A stretch of DNA of 64,000 bases from the NCBI GenBank assembly GCA_031772625.1, contig CM062814.1:366980781-367044780 (forward strand), written 5' to 3'. The DNA comes from Pinus tabuliformis (taxonomy: Eukaryota; Streptophyta; Pinopsida; Pinales; Pinaceae). The notes under the pieces are model-generated. The model did no database searches and was not told the DNA's origin. It saw nothing but the letters and a program-made list of their open reading frames with translations. The translations under genes were made by a program, and so were the position numbers. Shown piece by piece: positions 49,193 through 63,050 of this stretch. The first letter of the stretch is position 1. Each line of letters begins with the position of its first letter.

Positions 49193-51180
49193 AATTACAA
49201 AGAAAATGAATAAATTAACTAGATAGTTGATTTTTTTGTCAACTTATATCAACTACTTAAATTTTATTTAAATTTAACTAATTTTAATATATTTTACCAA
49301 ATAATCTATTAATATAACTTATAAAATTAAATATAACATTTTTTTAACATTGGTAAGCATTATAATTATTAAAACATTATAATTATATTTATTATATTGT
49401 ATGTATTTTAACAAATCACTTTCTTTAAATATCTAAATATACAATCAAGCCAAATTTAAAATGATGAAAATATTTCATTTATATTCAAAATACCAGATAT
49501 GAAGAACAATAGTTTTGACACCTCTGTAACACAATAACCATGGAATTAATTAAGAAACGAGACATAAAGGGTTTCTATGGTACAATAAATGTCACTAATT
49601 GAAATTTGTTTTTCATGATATGAAGTGTGAGAATTTGAAAACAGGTCAAAACACAATAAATAATGCAATAACTATAAGACACATATGTTCACTTCTTTAC
49701 ATGTTTGAAGTTTCAGACTTGGCATTGCTCAAGAAAGTTAATGACTTCCATTTTGTGTGAATGAGATTCTCATTCTAACAACTAATAATTTTCTATTGGC
49801 AAAATAGAAAGTCTTTCAACATCTTGGTAGTAAAAATGTTATTTAAACGTTTTAAATACATACAGAAGAAAAAAATTAATTTAAATGTTTTAGACACATC
49901 TTTCAATGGATTTTCGCTCTCATAAGAAAATCAATAATCATTTTCAATCAGAAAATGCACATTTGCTACAAAATCAATATTAAATAGGGAATTTATGTGA
50001 CCTGAGTTTCTCCTACTTATAATTGGTTAATTAACTTTAATAAATTTATGATTAGTATCATCATTTACATCAGTGCCCATAAATTGTTTAGCTCTTGTTT
50101 TTCTTCTTAGAATCTTTTATTATTAGTATCATCATTTCCATCAGTGTCCATGAAGTGTTCAGATCTTGTTTTTCTTCTTAGAACCTTTGCTCAATTTCTT
50201 GTTGAAAAGAATTATTGTGTAATCAACTTTCAGTTATATATGGAACCATTGTAACAGAAAACCCAACTAACTTATTTCACCATTGTTTCTCAATTGCATG
50301 AGCTGCTTCTTATTATTATTCAATAAAATAATTCCTATTACAATCTAGCCATATAGCCAAGTTCAATAATTAGAATCAAATTCTGCAAAAGTACCATCAA
50401 AAAATATAATTTAGGTTATAAGAATTGAAACTACATATATTGGGTTGGGTTTCTATTTAATATATAATTTTGTATTTACACATTAAAAATATTTACTATA
50501 TGTTCATCAGCCTTTGAATAGACCTCATCAAGTTCTTTCTTAAGACACTCCTTAATGTGAAGTCACTGGTTCAATTCTCTATTCCAATGGAATTCATATA
50601 TTAGACATGATAAAATACCAAAATTACAAAAAAAATCTTAATATATATCAAAATTATTTTGATATATTGTTATATATATATATATATAATAAATTAAATT
50701 AAAAATTATATTTTGAACCTTCCTTTTATCATTCGAAATGAATTTTAAAGTTAATATTCATATCTTATTGATGTTCAATATACAAATAATTTTAAAAATA
50801 ATATTCGTATATTCCAAAGAATTTTTAAAGTTAATATTCATATTTTATTCATGTTACATATACTTTTCAGAGTCCGTAATAAATTACTTTTCTTAGTTTT
50901 TTCTTTGAAGACCGTATTTCTTAATTTTCAAATTTCATTGTAGAACTTTAATCCTCTAAACATACAGCATTGATAGGAAAAAAATAATTCTTTTGCCATG
51001 CTAGTGCCTATGTCTCAGCCAAAGCTTAGCATTGCTTCATGAAGGATCTGTATGCCCGATGTCGAACTAAACTAAGCCACGTGGTGAAGTCAAGTTGCGC
51101 CCCTCCACTATGAAACTCCTACCATTGGGCTCATCGCTCCACGATATTATTGCACCCTTCTCTCTAAAACTACCACGATC
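49193..51180. other. AT-rich intergenic DNA, shared with copy B up to 50272
   Basis: No gene. 49193-50272 matches 56464-56600 plus 63051-64000, which is interrupted in copy B by the LINE. 51010-51180 is GC-richer, has no recognised product and ends at the duplication junction. Confidence 0.6.
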
Positions 51181-54100
51181 GGAGTCCATCTCTTCATTCA
51201 TGGTTTGATCCCACTTCCTCCTAGTTTCTACCTATATTGCTTTTTCATATCTTTCTGGTTCGCTAGAACCAATCAACAATAAATAATATAATGGAGAGTA
51301 TCATTTAGGGGGTATACTTATCTTGGTAGATATTCTAACACCACTTTTAGGTGTTTGAGGTGCCTGTTGTTGTTGTGGTTGATGTTGTTGTTGTGGCTGC
51401 TGATCATTATAATTTTGAGGCAACTTTATTTATTTTGTGATCTCATCAAACACTGTGTATTGTTTGTTTTCCTTTTCCTATTTATTTCCGTGCATTTGAT
51501 CTTTATACAAGACATTTTCAATGAATATGACATCTCTTCTCCTAATGATTTTATGATTTTCATAACCATATAAGCGAAAACCAAAATCATTAACACCATA
51601 TCCAATAAAGGTACATTTCTTTGATTTTTCCTCAAGATTTTCTCTATTTTATTTATTGATGTGGACAAAGGCTTCACAATCAAAAGTATTTAAAAATGAG
51701 TAGTTTACCTTTTTACCTTTCGATGCCTCCTCTGGAATACCACCATCAAAGGAACTTGAATGAGATATGTTTATTAGATAAACAATAATATCTACAACAT
51801 ATGCCCAAAATTTTAAAGGAAATATTGCATGCAATATCATGCACCTTGCACACTTCATGATTTTCCTGCTCATCATTTATGACACAACATTTTCTTGTGG
51901 TGTTCTGGGAATTGTCTTCTCTTTGGGAATTCCATGCTCTGAATAGTAGTTATCAAACTGTCTACTACAATATTCACCTCCATTTTTTGATCAAAGACAC
52001 TTCAAATTATTTCCTGTCTCATTCTCAACCAAATATTGTCATTTCTTGAATTATCAAATACATCATATTTATTTTGAATACAATAAATCTATGTTTTTCT
52101 AGTTGCATCATCAATAAAAGTAACATAATAGTGAGAGCCACCGAGAGATGATATCTGAGCATGCCCCCATACATCTGTATGCTCAAGCTCTAATTTTTAT
52201 CTCCTATTTTCTTTCCCAACTCTAATAAGTCTGACTCTCTTTTTCTTTCCATAAGTAAAATTCTCACAGAAATCCAAATCAACATGCTTCAAACCTCGCA
52301 ACAAATTTCTTGAGTGAAGAATCTGCATCCCCTTCTCACTCATCTGCCCGAGCCTATAATTCCACAATGTCGTATCTACTCCAATGGAGTTTAAAGCCTT
52401 AACAAATTTAGAAATGGTATTGCATAAATACAATGTACCAACTTTTTCTCCTTTTGCTATTGCTAGGTCTCCTTTAGTGACCTTCCAGGTTTTGTCTGTA
52501 GAAGTAGTTACATAACCTTCACCTCCCAACTACCCTGTTGAAATTATATTTTTATTTATATCTAAAAAATGCCTTATCTCCTTCAATACAATTGGTTTCC
52601 ATTCTATTGCTTAATAGAAACCTTAACAATTCCAATTATTTTTACATCGTTTATCATCATCGAGATGAACCTCTCCAAAATATCCTTGAACATAGTCATG
52701 AAAATGTTTCCTATCAGTTGTGACATGGAATGAGGCTCCTGAATCTGTCATCCAGGCATTAATAATATTCTCTAATGAAAGAATAAAAACATCTTTCAAC
52801 ACATTACTTGCACAATAGCTTCAATATTATACTCTTACTGCCAATCTCCTTCTTTTCCATTCTTAGATATTCATTCTTTCTTCAGGTGTCCTTTCTTCCC
52901 ACACTTCCAACACACTATCCTTCATCTAGTTTTGTATCTACCTTTTCTTGACTCACTACAATTTCCTCAGCTCCTTCCTCTTTCCATTTTTCTTCCCCTA
53001 GTCTCTGAATTGAAAGCATTACCTGATTTCTCACTGTAGTTTTTTCATCACATTTCTTTGCTAAGGATGACACCAACAACATCATTAAACCTAAAGTACT
53101 ATATCGAGAGACAGAGTTATTAATAGCCATAACTAGGTCATTCCAAATTTCTCGCAATGAGCACAGGAATAATAGAGCCCTAAATTCATCATCAAAATTT
53201 ACCCCTAGATAACTTAACAGACTCATAACTAGGTTAGATTCGTATAAATTATTAGCAACAAATCCACCTTCTGACATCTTCATATTAAATGGACACTTTA
53301 TAAGAAATACCTTATTTGAGGCTGAGGGTTTTTCATATAGTTTGGCCGATGTTGTCATTAAACCTTTTATTGTTGTTTCCTTTGAAATGTTGAATTCCAC
53401 CAACACTGCTATACACAACTATGTCGTTCCTGGTGCCTTTCTGTCACGAATCTCCCATTCTACATCCATCATACTCGTTGGCTTCTTTGATTTTCTACTC
53501 AATAGTAGATACATATCTTTTTTATACAAATAATTTTCCATTTTCATCTTCCATAGTTGGTAGTTTTGGCTATTAAACCTATCATCTTCTTCCATTTCTC
53601 CCACTCAAACCAGGGAACCCTTCTCTGTCGCTAGTTTGTTAACTAAATAAACCTTCCACTCTGATACCAGTTCTTAGAAATTCATTAACAGAACAATGAA
53701 ATACACAAAATATTTAGGAAACATATATACATAAATGCGTAAAACAAGAGAGAGAAAGTTATACATGGTTCACCCAATTTGGGTTATGACCATGGAGAAA
53801 TATCCATTCCTTCCTTTTATATTATCCAACAAAATGAAGAGATACAACCTACAACAAATCTATTATAATTCCCTCTTCATTCTCACACAGCCTCCTCTCT
53901 CACTCTCACTCAAAGTAATATTTCATAACCACAATACAATTCCCTCATATAAAGTGAGGATTGCCTTCTATAGAAAAAACATAAATAAACATAACTTCTA
54001 CCATCACACCATACACCTAAAGGAAAATTTTCATCTATTTTTAGCTTCAGGGGTGTTTCCTTCGAACCCTTGCCAAGGTGGGGGGGCTCATAAAATCATT

Positions 54101-54232
54101 GTTTCCCCACCAAACGCCACTTACAAAAAATAAATGGGTTGCATTTCCGCTGCATTGCGAACATAGGTCCAACATGGTTGAAACAAAAAACCTCTGACAA
54201 ATCAGTAAGATAATTAGCCTTTACACCCAACA
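51181..54232 (-). mobile_element. Old Ty1/copia element, copy B (partial)
   Basis: Duplicate of the right part of the element at 38642-43830. It has an integrase-side remnant (51426-52529), protease region (about 52700), gag (53604-52915, YEKPSASNKVFL phrase), primer site (complement of 53658-53669) and one LTR, 53672-54232, ending ACCCAACA before satellite TATGAACCC. The left part and second LTR are absent because the duplication starts inside the element. Many breaks; old. Confidence 0.88.
53672..54232 (-). repeat. LTR of the old copia element, copy B
   Basis: Matches 43232-43830. Lies next to a tRNA-iMet-type primer site on its left. Its outer junction with the satellite is the same as in copy A. 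Confidence 0.88.
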
Positions 54233-55690
54233 TATGAACCCAAGGGAATAATATTAAAACCAGGGTACAAATATTATATACCCAAGGTATATAAACCTTA
54301 AGATGAATATTATAAACACTAAAATAAACATGATTGACCATGGTTGACCATAATTGATTTTCATATTGAGACAATCCTTTTCAAAATGCAATGTTGGACC
54401 ATGATTGGCTAAGCTTAATTGTGGTTGATTTTCATATCAAGACAACCTTTTTTACAACACAATGTCCGACCATGGCTGATCATGATTGACCATGGATGAC
54501 CATGTGTTATTTTATAAAAAATGGTTGGAAATGGTTTACCAAGATTGATAGTGATTGCCCATGATTGATCATGGATGACCGTGATTATCATACTGAAAAA
54601 TATGTCATAATGCAACATTAGACCATGGTTGAGACAATGGTTTATTTTCATATTGAGATAGTCTTTGTCACAATGCGACAATCAACCATGGATTACCATG
54701 ATTAACCATTGTTGAACACGATTGATTTTATAAAATATGGTTAACGACAGTTGACAATGATTGAATTTATAAAACATGGTTGACTATGTTCGATATTATA
54801 AACCGCAGGGATTAATACTAAAAACTCAAGGGATTATAAACCTAAGGGAATAATATTAAACCCTAAGAATATGAACCCTTAGATTAATAAACCCAAGGGA
54901 TAAAAATTTATAAACCCAAGGTATATAAACACTAATGTAAATATTATAAACCCTAAAATAAACATGGTTTACCATTGTTGCCTATGATTGAACATGGTTG
55001 ACAATTATTGATATTATAAACCAAAGGGAATAATAATCCCAAGGGATTGATATTATAAACTCAAGGGATTAACACTAAAACCCCGAGGGAAAATGAACCC
55101 AAAGGAATATACTAAATCCAAGTGACTAATAATATAAACCCAAGGTATATAAACCTTAAGATAATTGTTATAAACACTAAAATAAAAATGGTTGAGCATG
55201 GTTGATTTTCATATCGAGACAAACATTGTCACAATGTGATGTTGGACCATGGTTGATAATCTTTGTGACAATGCGATGGTCGACCATGGTTGACTGTGAT
55301 TGACCATGGATGACTGTGTCTGATTTTATAAAACATGGTTGAACATGGTTGACCATGATTACCATATTGAGACAATCTTTGTCATAATACGACATTGGAA
55401 CATGGTTGAGACAATGATTGATTTCATGTTGAGACGATCTTTGTCACAATGCATCATGGGAAAAGGGTCGACCATCATTAACCATGGTTGACCATGATTG
55501 ATTTTATAAAATATGATTGGCAATAGTTGATATTTGTCACAATGTGGTGATCGACCATGGATGACCATGATTAACCATGGTTGACCATGTTTGACTAAGG
55601 ATGACTATGAGTGAACAATGTTAACTATCATTGAGTATGGTCAACATATAGTTGATTAACATTGACCACAGTTGACTTTCTATACATTGG
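54233..55690. repeat. Complex satellite, block 4 (copy B)
   Basis: Counterpart of block 3, starting at the same repeat position after the copia LTR. Same TTGACCATGG and AAACCCAAGGG modules, with internal length differences. Confidence 0.9.
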
Positions 55691-56583
55691 CTATAAGGGT
55701 TGACTACAAAGGTTAAATATCTTTCTCTATGTCATCATGATGACTCTAGATATGTGTATATGCTTAATTGTAAGCATGTTAAACATAATGCCTATCAATT
55801 ATCATGGTTAAACATGATCTTCATGTTCAATATGTTTGACCAAATTGATCAAGAAGATTGATCATATTTATAATATGTCAGTGAAAATTTTAACATATTA
55901 TTAATATGAAAAATTATAAATAAATGCAATAATCTCTAGTAATAATGCACTATTAATATTAATAATGTAACAATGTACTATTAATATTAGTAATTATATT
56001 AATGTATTAATAACATTTATTGTTATTATTAAATCATATATTCTAAACTTAGTATTAACCATTCTAATAAATAAAACACTAAAAACCTTAATAATAAACC
56101 ATAAATATATATATTAAAGTTATGAAATACATTTTTTTGGGCGATGTAGTTATCTTTAATTTTTAAAATTTTAAATATTTTTATTATTTAAGATGGGTAT
56201 TTTAATTTTTTTATTAATTTTAGTTGTTTTTTATTTTATAATTAATTTAATTAGTTATAATCTAAGTGGTTATTTTGATTATTTTTATTAGTTTATATAA
56301 TTATTTTAACTATGAAGTTATTATAAATACATTTTTTTTTATTTTTTTATTTTTTTTAATCTAATTTTTATTCTCACTTACTTCATTCCATTAAAATGTA
56401 CCATGCTTTTGAATTTATTACAATATTGAATGAAATTTAATTCAAAATATCATGCTTTTTGAATAATTACAAAGAAAATGAATAAATTGATTAAATAGTT
56501 AAATTTTTTATCAATTTATATCAGTTACTTTTATTTTATTTAAATTTAACTAATTCTAATATATTTTACCAATTCATCTATTA
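55691..56583. other. AT-rich DNA, counterpart of 45561-46140 and 49193-49310
   Basis: No gene. Passes from the 45.6-46.1 kb-like part to the 49.2 kb-like part near 56450-56464, without the 3-kb segment of copy A. Confidence 0.7.
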
Positions 56584-56600
56584 ACATTATTGAGAAAATT
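56584..56600. repeat. Left target-site duplication of the LINE
   Basis: ACATTATTGAGAAAATT here and ACATTATTAAGAAAATT at 63051-63067: 17 bases with one mismatch. Length and position fit LINE target-primed insertion. Confidence 0.85.
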
Positions 56601-57525
56601 TTAGGGACTACAATTCAGGTGTTGACACGACAGAGGAATTATGGGGCTGGGGTTAGGGTTCCTACATAATTTTCAACCACGGAGTATAGGTTATTCTGTC
56701 CGCATCCACCAACTGCCCCCGTATGTTGTTACCTTCCCTGCCATTGACTGCCCCCGTAAGTTGTTACCTTCCTTGCCGCTTCCTGCTCACCTTAACCTCA
56801 GCTGTTACCGGTTTGGCATTTTACCTGGGCAGTTTGAGCCTTCCCACCGACTTCCCCTCTCCCTGTTTTTGCATAGAAACTATAGGCAGTTGTCAGATGG
56901 TGGTTTTGATAATTATGGATGATCTCCTAGACTATTTTGAGGACCCTTTGGAAGGAGCACCCATTTGGATGGAACCCAGGACCACACTAGAGGGTTTCTA
57001 CCCTTTCGACAATGAACTCTCTGAAGAAATAGGTGCGCTACCCTCCATCACTATCTCATGCATCACGTCGATCTCGCTACTTGAAGACGCCCCTACAAAC
57101 CTTGGCTATATCTCTCAGCTGCTCTCACCGAATTCCTTGGCTTTTGCTGAGCCTCAGAATTTCCTGTCTGAAAAAACCCTTGGAGTGGTCTCAGGTTCGA
57201 ACCCCTCCTCGTCTGGCACCTAGAAACCCTTGACAGACCACCTTTCGACGTCCACTTCTTAGGCATCCGCCACATCTACCATACTTTCCTTGGTGGCTCC
57301 TTTGCAAGGTAACTACACAAGAATCGACTCCATCCTGGGTTTCTTTGCCTCCATCCCGACAACAGTAGCTAGGGTTTCAACTACACCGATGACTACACAG
57401 ACTTTTGAGGTACCTGAAGTCTTGGCTACTAGGTTCAGTGGGGGGTCTAAGAGAAAACGGAGCCTAAAGCTCTGAAATTGCGAAGTTTTCCTCAAACTCA
57501 CAGAGGATAAATAGTTACTGGAGAA

Positions 57526-58100
57526 ATGGAATCTGCCGAGAAAGTTCTTGTTGGCTGGGTTGGAGGTAGACACTTTAATGTGGAGTGGCTTCAGATATGG
57601 ACGATGGAGGTATGGGGCCATCATTTAAAGGACCCCCCTAGGGTTCAGACTTTTTTTAAAGGTTGGTTTGCACTGCGATTCAGTTGTTTGGCTCACACCA
57701 ACTGGGTACTGTCAACTGTTCGGCACATCAACCAAGCACATGTACTTCTTAGGCGGTGGACGCCGATGTTCGATCCTGAACAAGAAAGGGTGGATGTGGG
57801 ACCTATTTGGGTTGGTCTCCTGGGGCTTCCATTTCACTTCTAGACGGGGAAATCTTCAAGCGAATTTGGAATGCAGTTGGTAACTATCTCACTTTTGATG
57901 CCTCCTTTCAGACTTCGAGGCGTATGGCCTATGCCACGATTCTACTTCACATGGACCTCTCTGATGGATTACTGGAACATATCAATATTCAATGGAGGAA
58001 TACAACAAGGCGACAAATTCTTGACTATGAGGGCATCCCATTCAGGTGAAGGAGATGCCACAGAGTGGGGCAACTGTACAAAGATTGCCCCCTTAATGGA
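57526..58100 (+). pseudogene. LINE ORF1 region: DUF4283-like plus CCHC knuckle
   Basis: Reads VLVGWVGGRHFNVEWLQIW, KGWFALRF, WTPMFDPEQE and VGPIWVGLLGLPFHFW across two frames. Then YATILLHMDLSDGLLEHI and the knuckle C-x2-C-x4-G-x4-C (CRRCHRVGQLYKDC, with Gln in place of His). This is the usual nucleic-acid-binding ORF1 layout of plant L1 elements. At least one frame change near 57840 and further stops. Confidence 0.75.
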
Positions 58101-58806
58101 GGATCATTCAGGAAGTTTCCGAGACGGGATCCATTGACTCAAGAGGCATCTAAATAGGACGAACAGCCTCAGAATCTGAAGAAACAGCCTCGACATACAT
58201 CATCCCTTAAAAGGAGGACTAAAGCACAGTCAGCTCCAGTGGATTCAGCTTCAGCTCCTGCAAAGTCTATGCAGAGGAAGTGAGGAAGGTCTCCCTTTCA
58301 TCCTCCTCCCCCGCCTCCTGATCGTGCCATGTCGGCCTCCAGAGACTCCAACACCTCGAGTATAATCATCCCTCTCCCTTATTCCTCTCTATGCTGCTCA
58401 TATATTCATGATTTCTTGTCATCGAGTATCTCTATGGCTTTGGGTATGGGTTCGGCATCTTCCTCTGTTGCCTCTGCTCAGATCAGCTGTGACATTGCCC
58501 CCTCTCAACCGATCATTATCGCCACTCCTCCCTCTCTGTCGATTGCCCCCCCTCCTCCACATACATCCTCCTTTTTTACCCCTCTAGCGTCAGGGTATAT
58601 GACCTGTTCTAAAGCCAAGAGACAGGCTGTGGATCAAGTTGGCCTTGAAATTATCCCCACCCCACCCCCTCGCACAAACTCCACCGAGGTTGACCTTCCT
58701 CTATCACTAAAGCACAATCACAGGCAGGAGACGATATTGCATCAGGTAAACAGTCCACTATTCCTAGGGTCCTTAGAGTTAGAGAAACCCCCTCATAACC
58801 CCCTCC

Positions 58807-59451
58807 ATGAAGATTTTCTCTTTCAATTGTCAAGGGCTTGCTAGGCGAGACAAAAAAGTAGCACTCTGCTGGATAGTTCAATCCGACCCACTTGAGATCA
58901 TTTTTTTACAAGAGACTCTTGGCCCTGCTACTGACATTTCTCGATCCCTTGAGCATATGTTACCGAGGTGGAAATTCACTGGCCTTGATGCACATGGAAG
59001 ATCTGGGGGCATATCCTTGGGATATCATGCCCGATCCATTAAACTGCTCAACTCTTGGGGAGGGGCCAGACATATTGGAGCTGATATTTTTTCTATGGAC
59101 CTAGGCATGAATTTTAGAATATTTAACATATATGGGTTGTGCCAAAATAGACCAGAATTTTGGGAAAACCTCCTGGGGTCGGATACTTTCTCTGTTGATC
59201 ATCTGATTCTTGGTGGAGACTTAAACTTCTCCATTGGTCACTCAGAGTCGTGGGGCCATCGTGCACAGAGAGATTCACTCTCGGACTACTTCTCTACCAT
59301 CCTGGATCATCACCAGCTGATAGACATCCCCTCAGCCAAGATTCAAGCCACCTGGAGAAATAATCGAACTGGGGATGATGGTCTAGCTCGCAGATTGGAC
59401 CGATTCTTAGTTAAAGAGAGTATACTTGACTTGGGGTTTTGCATTAGATAA
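58807..59451 (+). pseudogene. LINE ORF2 N-terminus: APE-type endonuclease
   Basis: Starts MKIFSFNCQGLARRDK, the standard plant L1 ORF2 start. Contains EIIFLQET (catalytic Glu), IFNIYG, LILGGDLNFSIG and the LARRLDRFLV segment. It ends in a stop just before WVRIGGISDHLPIY, where family members read on to the catalytic SDH. That continuation is visible in the same frame after the stop. Confidence 0.88.
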
Positions 59452-60142
59452 TGGGTCAGAATTGGGGGGATCTCTGACCACCTCCCTATATATGGAAATT
59501 GATGGAGGGTGAGAAAAACCCAAAGGGCCATATAAATTTTGTTCAGCTTGGCTCAAGGAAGCCTCTTATGTCAGCATAGTTACAGACTTCTGGAAAGGAA
59601 ACCCAGTTGGGGCAGGGGGAAATTTCACAAATGGATTTATACAAAACCTCAAAATGCTAAAGAAAATGTCCAAGCAATGGGAACATAATAAGAGGACACA
59701 GGATGATCTCTCTCTGAGACAAATTGAACTGTCGAAATTTGAAAATTAACATGGTAGACTGTTCATTACAGCTGAACATAAGGAGAGGATTACATCCCTT
59801 TACTCTACAAGAGGGAAAATCATTAAAGACCGTGAAGAAGTCTGGAGGCTTAGAAGCAAAGCAATTTGGATGCAGGAAGGGGATGCTAACACAAAATTCT
59901 ATCATAAGTTCGCCAATGGTAGAAAGGAGATTAACACTATCTGGTAGCTCTAGAATGATGAAGGAGAAAATATAGACACATTTCTGCATTTAGCCTCTCT
60001 TGCTACCTATCATTTTAAAAGAGCGTACAGTGCCCCTCGAGAAGCAAATCTGGCGGATATCATTAGGGTAGCTGAGCTCTTCCCACGTTTTGTGGAGCAA
60101 CAAGAGGAAAGAGAACTAATAAAGGAAGTCACCCTGGAATAA

Positions 60143-61150
60143 ATGCAGGACCAATTGAAATGGTTCAAGAAAGACAAAAGAGCTGGGCCGGATCGCTGGA
60201 CCATTGAGTTTTATCTAGCTTTCTTTGATGTCATTGGTACGGATCTACTGCATGTTATTGAGGACTCCAGAATAAGTGGTCGTATTGAGGCATCCATCAC
60301 ATCTACCTTTATTGCACTTATCCCTAAAGCTGATAATCTATCCTCCTTTGATGAATATCGCCCAATCTCTATCTACAACTGCACATACAAGATTATTGCT
60401 AAAATCATAGCAAATCAAATGAGACCCATTCTCCCAAAACACATCTCCTTAAAACAATTTGCCTTCCTACAAGACAGACAGATCTATGAGGCTATCGGCA
60501 CTTCTCAGGATGTACTGCACATTCTTCATACCAGGAAATGCAAAGGTATGATTTTGAAAGTAGATTTATCTAAAGCCTTTGACCGAGTAAATTTGCTATA
60601 CATCAGAATGCTTTTAACCCATCTGGGGTTTCCCTTCACTTACATAAAATGGATTATGAGTTGTATCACTAACATTCCTTACAACGCCCTGGTCAATGGA
60701 AGTGCATCCCCTTTCTTTCTCTCAAAAAGAGGACTAAGGCAGGGTTGTCCACTTTCACCATTACTTTTCCTCCTTGTCATGGAGGGGCTCAGCAGGACGA
60801 TAAAGGATGAGCACAGAAGAGGCAAACTACAAGGCATCAGGATAACTGGTGATTGCAGGCTCACACATCTACTTTTTGTGGATGATGTCTTGATATTCCT
60901 AAATGGAAGCATTGGTGATCTGACGAATATCAGATCCAATTTTTCTTTATTTATGTCAGCTACAGGTATGTTATTAAACGAAAATAAATCAACGCTGGCA
61001 GCGACAACATGCACACAGCATGAAATACAATTTGCACTTCATCCCTTCCGGTTCACACAGTTGGGTCTTGCAGAAGGATTGAAATATCTGGGGTACAAGC
61101 TAAAGTCCTTGGGCTATAAGATTTGCAGACTGGACTTGGCTAATAGTTAA
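60143..61150 (+). pseudogene. LINE ORF2 reverse transcriptase domain
   Basis: 335 residues open: GPDRWTIEFY, TFIALIPKAD, EYRPISIYN, LKVDLSKAFDRV, RGLRQGCPLSPLLFLLVMEG and the catalytic FVDDVLIF. The C-terminal RT tail (WYLKYLSRAGHLTLINSALE) continues at 61152-61433 in another frame. An L1-clade RT. It supplied the enzyme for target-primed reverse transcription when intact. Confidence 0.92.
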
Positions 61151-62040
61151 GATGGAGAAAAGACTCAACATCTGGTATCTAAAATATCTCTCTCGTGCTG
61201 GCCATCTCACTCTCATAAACAGTGCCTTGGAAGCCACATTGGTGTACTGGATGTCCCTAGCTTGGATCCCTAGAGGGATCCTTACCAGGATTCAAGCCCT
61301 TCATTGCAGATTTTTATGGAAGGGAAGCCTACCACGCAGGATATTTGCTTGGGTCAAATGGGATGCTCTGATTCTGCCTAAAAAGTGGAAGGATGGGGAC
61401 TTAAAAAACTTGATGATTCCTCCACTGCTCTAGCTGCAAAGCTCGGGTGGATCTGATCACAGCTGATAGCCTTTAGATGAGAGTGACTAAATCAACATAC
61501 ATTTTCCCCCTATAGATCCTGGATTGGATCAGGAGACCTATTAGAAGCACATCTGTGATTTTGACTATATGGAAAGTAGTTATCAAGGTACTGGATCCTA
61601 TCAGGGCAGGACTCACCTGGAGAATCCACTCAGGACAAAGAGTATGGGTTGGAATTGACTCGTGGATCAGGTGTGGGAACACTCATAGACTACCCATGGA
61701 CCTACTTTAGCATCTACAAAAACAAAATGTTACTCACATAGCACATATTGCTGATGTAGAAAACTCCGCCTTCCTACATCATGCCTGGAAATCAGCTCAT
61801 CAACTAAACATTCCCCCACAATGGCACCAACTTTGGGAGGATTACACTCAGGCACTATCTAAAGCTCATATTCACATATTTGATGGAGATGATGAGATTA
61901 TTTGGGCACTCTCAAAATCTGGAAGATTCTGTCCAAAAGATGGATATTTGGTGCTGTGCGAGACAAGGAAGCCATAGATCATAGAAGCATGGTGGAAACA
62001 TCTCTAGAAGCTGAAGGCTCCCCCTAGAACAAGACTACTC

Positions 62041-62760
62041 ATGGGGTGCATCTTGAAAAATAAGATCCCTACTAGGGATAATCTCCTCAAGCGAGCACAA
62101 TATGGGCCACACTGGAGCTACCTCTGTAAATGCAATAATGAATCAGTAAAACAATTATTCCTTGACTGTGCAGAAGCCCGTAGGCTGTGGGATTTGGTCA
62201 TCCCAAAGGTCACCCCCCTGCATCTGGACTGCTGCATCTGTCATTGAGGTCTGGAATATTTGGTTTACCACTGTTACAACCCCCAAGCAGTGTAACCTAC
62301 CCGCTCTGATTTGTTGGGCCATTTGGATTGCCCGCAATAAAATTATCTTTCAAAACTTACCTCCTCGCTAGCCTATCATTGCGGCCAAGGTGTTGGCTGA
62401 TTATGCTCTTATCCCGGATGACCCTCCTCCCCATAGAATGGTTGTGGGAGGTGGCATTCTGCATATCTCTCCTCAACACTCTTTCAGCATGCTCATGGGA
62501 TTCAGGAGAGGCACAAATAATTTTGAAGAATTATCAGCAGCAAAACATATTATTCATTTTTCATTGGAGAAAAATTTCACAGACTTACAATTATTTGGGG
62601 AATCCAAAATTGTTTGTGACTAGTTGAATAGGACTGCTAGATGCTCTACTTACTCATTAAGTCATACTTTGGATGAGACTCTGAGATTGATTTCATTATT
62701 TGACTCATTTACTTGCAAACACATTTTCAGAAAGTGGAGAGGACCTTTCCAAAGACGCTG
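62041..62760 (+). pseudogene. LINE ORF2 C-terminus: zinc-binding and RNase H-like remnants
   Basis: 62041-62200 reads MGCILKNKIPTRDNLLKR, then CKCNNESVKQLFLDC, the zf-RVT signature. About 62440-62700 reads VGGGILHISPQHSFSML and LQLFGESKIVCD, an RNase H-like tail as found in plant L1 elements. Frames change between parts. Confidence 0.7.
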
Positions 62761-63050
62761 CGAGCCGGGCATCTGGATGATCCGAGAACTACTCGATGGA
62801 GCCGACTACAGGGCATATGGTTTTTTGATTATGTATATATATATCGTCTATTGGACAGACCAGATTTTATATATCATGTGATTATCTTCCAGTATATATT
62901 GGATTGTTACCTGTGGAACAAGGTAACAACATTTTTGAACAATCATTTTTTGATGATGACAATCAGGTCACCGACATGCATATGCATGTGCATCTTCAAA
63001 ATGTAATTTCTTTCATTAATGAAATTACGATTTTTCCTATGGAAAAGAAA

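Larger units (their letters stand above)
40786..51180. repeat. Tandem segmental duplication, copy A
   Basis: Direct repeat partner of 51181-64000. Shared landmarks in order: copia interior from GGAGTCCATCTCTT (40786 and 51181), right copia LTR, the same copia/satellite junction, the satellite block, an AT-rich stretch (45560-46130 and 55690-56460), and a tract starting AATTACAAAGAAAATGAAT (49193 and about 56464) that continues to 50272, matching the window end. Copy A alone has the segment 46143-49192. Divergence is about 10% by eye. Confidence 0.85.
56601..63050 (+). mobile_element. L1-type plant LINE, near full length, decayed
   Basis: About 6.45 kb between a 17-base target duplication. 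ORF1 region from about 56915, with a DUF4283-like segment (57560-57960) and zinc knuckle CRRCHRVGQLYKDC (about 58045-58090). ORF2 from ATG 58807: APE endonuclease (FSFNCQGL, GGDLNFSIG), reverse transcriptase (60143-61150; LKVDLSKAFDRV, RQGCPLSPLLF, FVDDVLIF), zinc-binding region (62041-62200) and RNase H-like C-terminus (about 62390-62760). Several stops and frame changes, for example TAA at 59449-59451 inside ORF2. The 3' end carries TTTCATTAATGAAATTAC and only a short A-rich tail. It lies in copy B; copy A keeps the empty site. Confidence 0.92.

Noticed and set aside
51181-54232. Independent second copia insertion
   Set aside because: It shares the exact satellite junction and all flanking tracts with the element at 38642-43830, so it is a duplicate of it.
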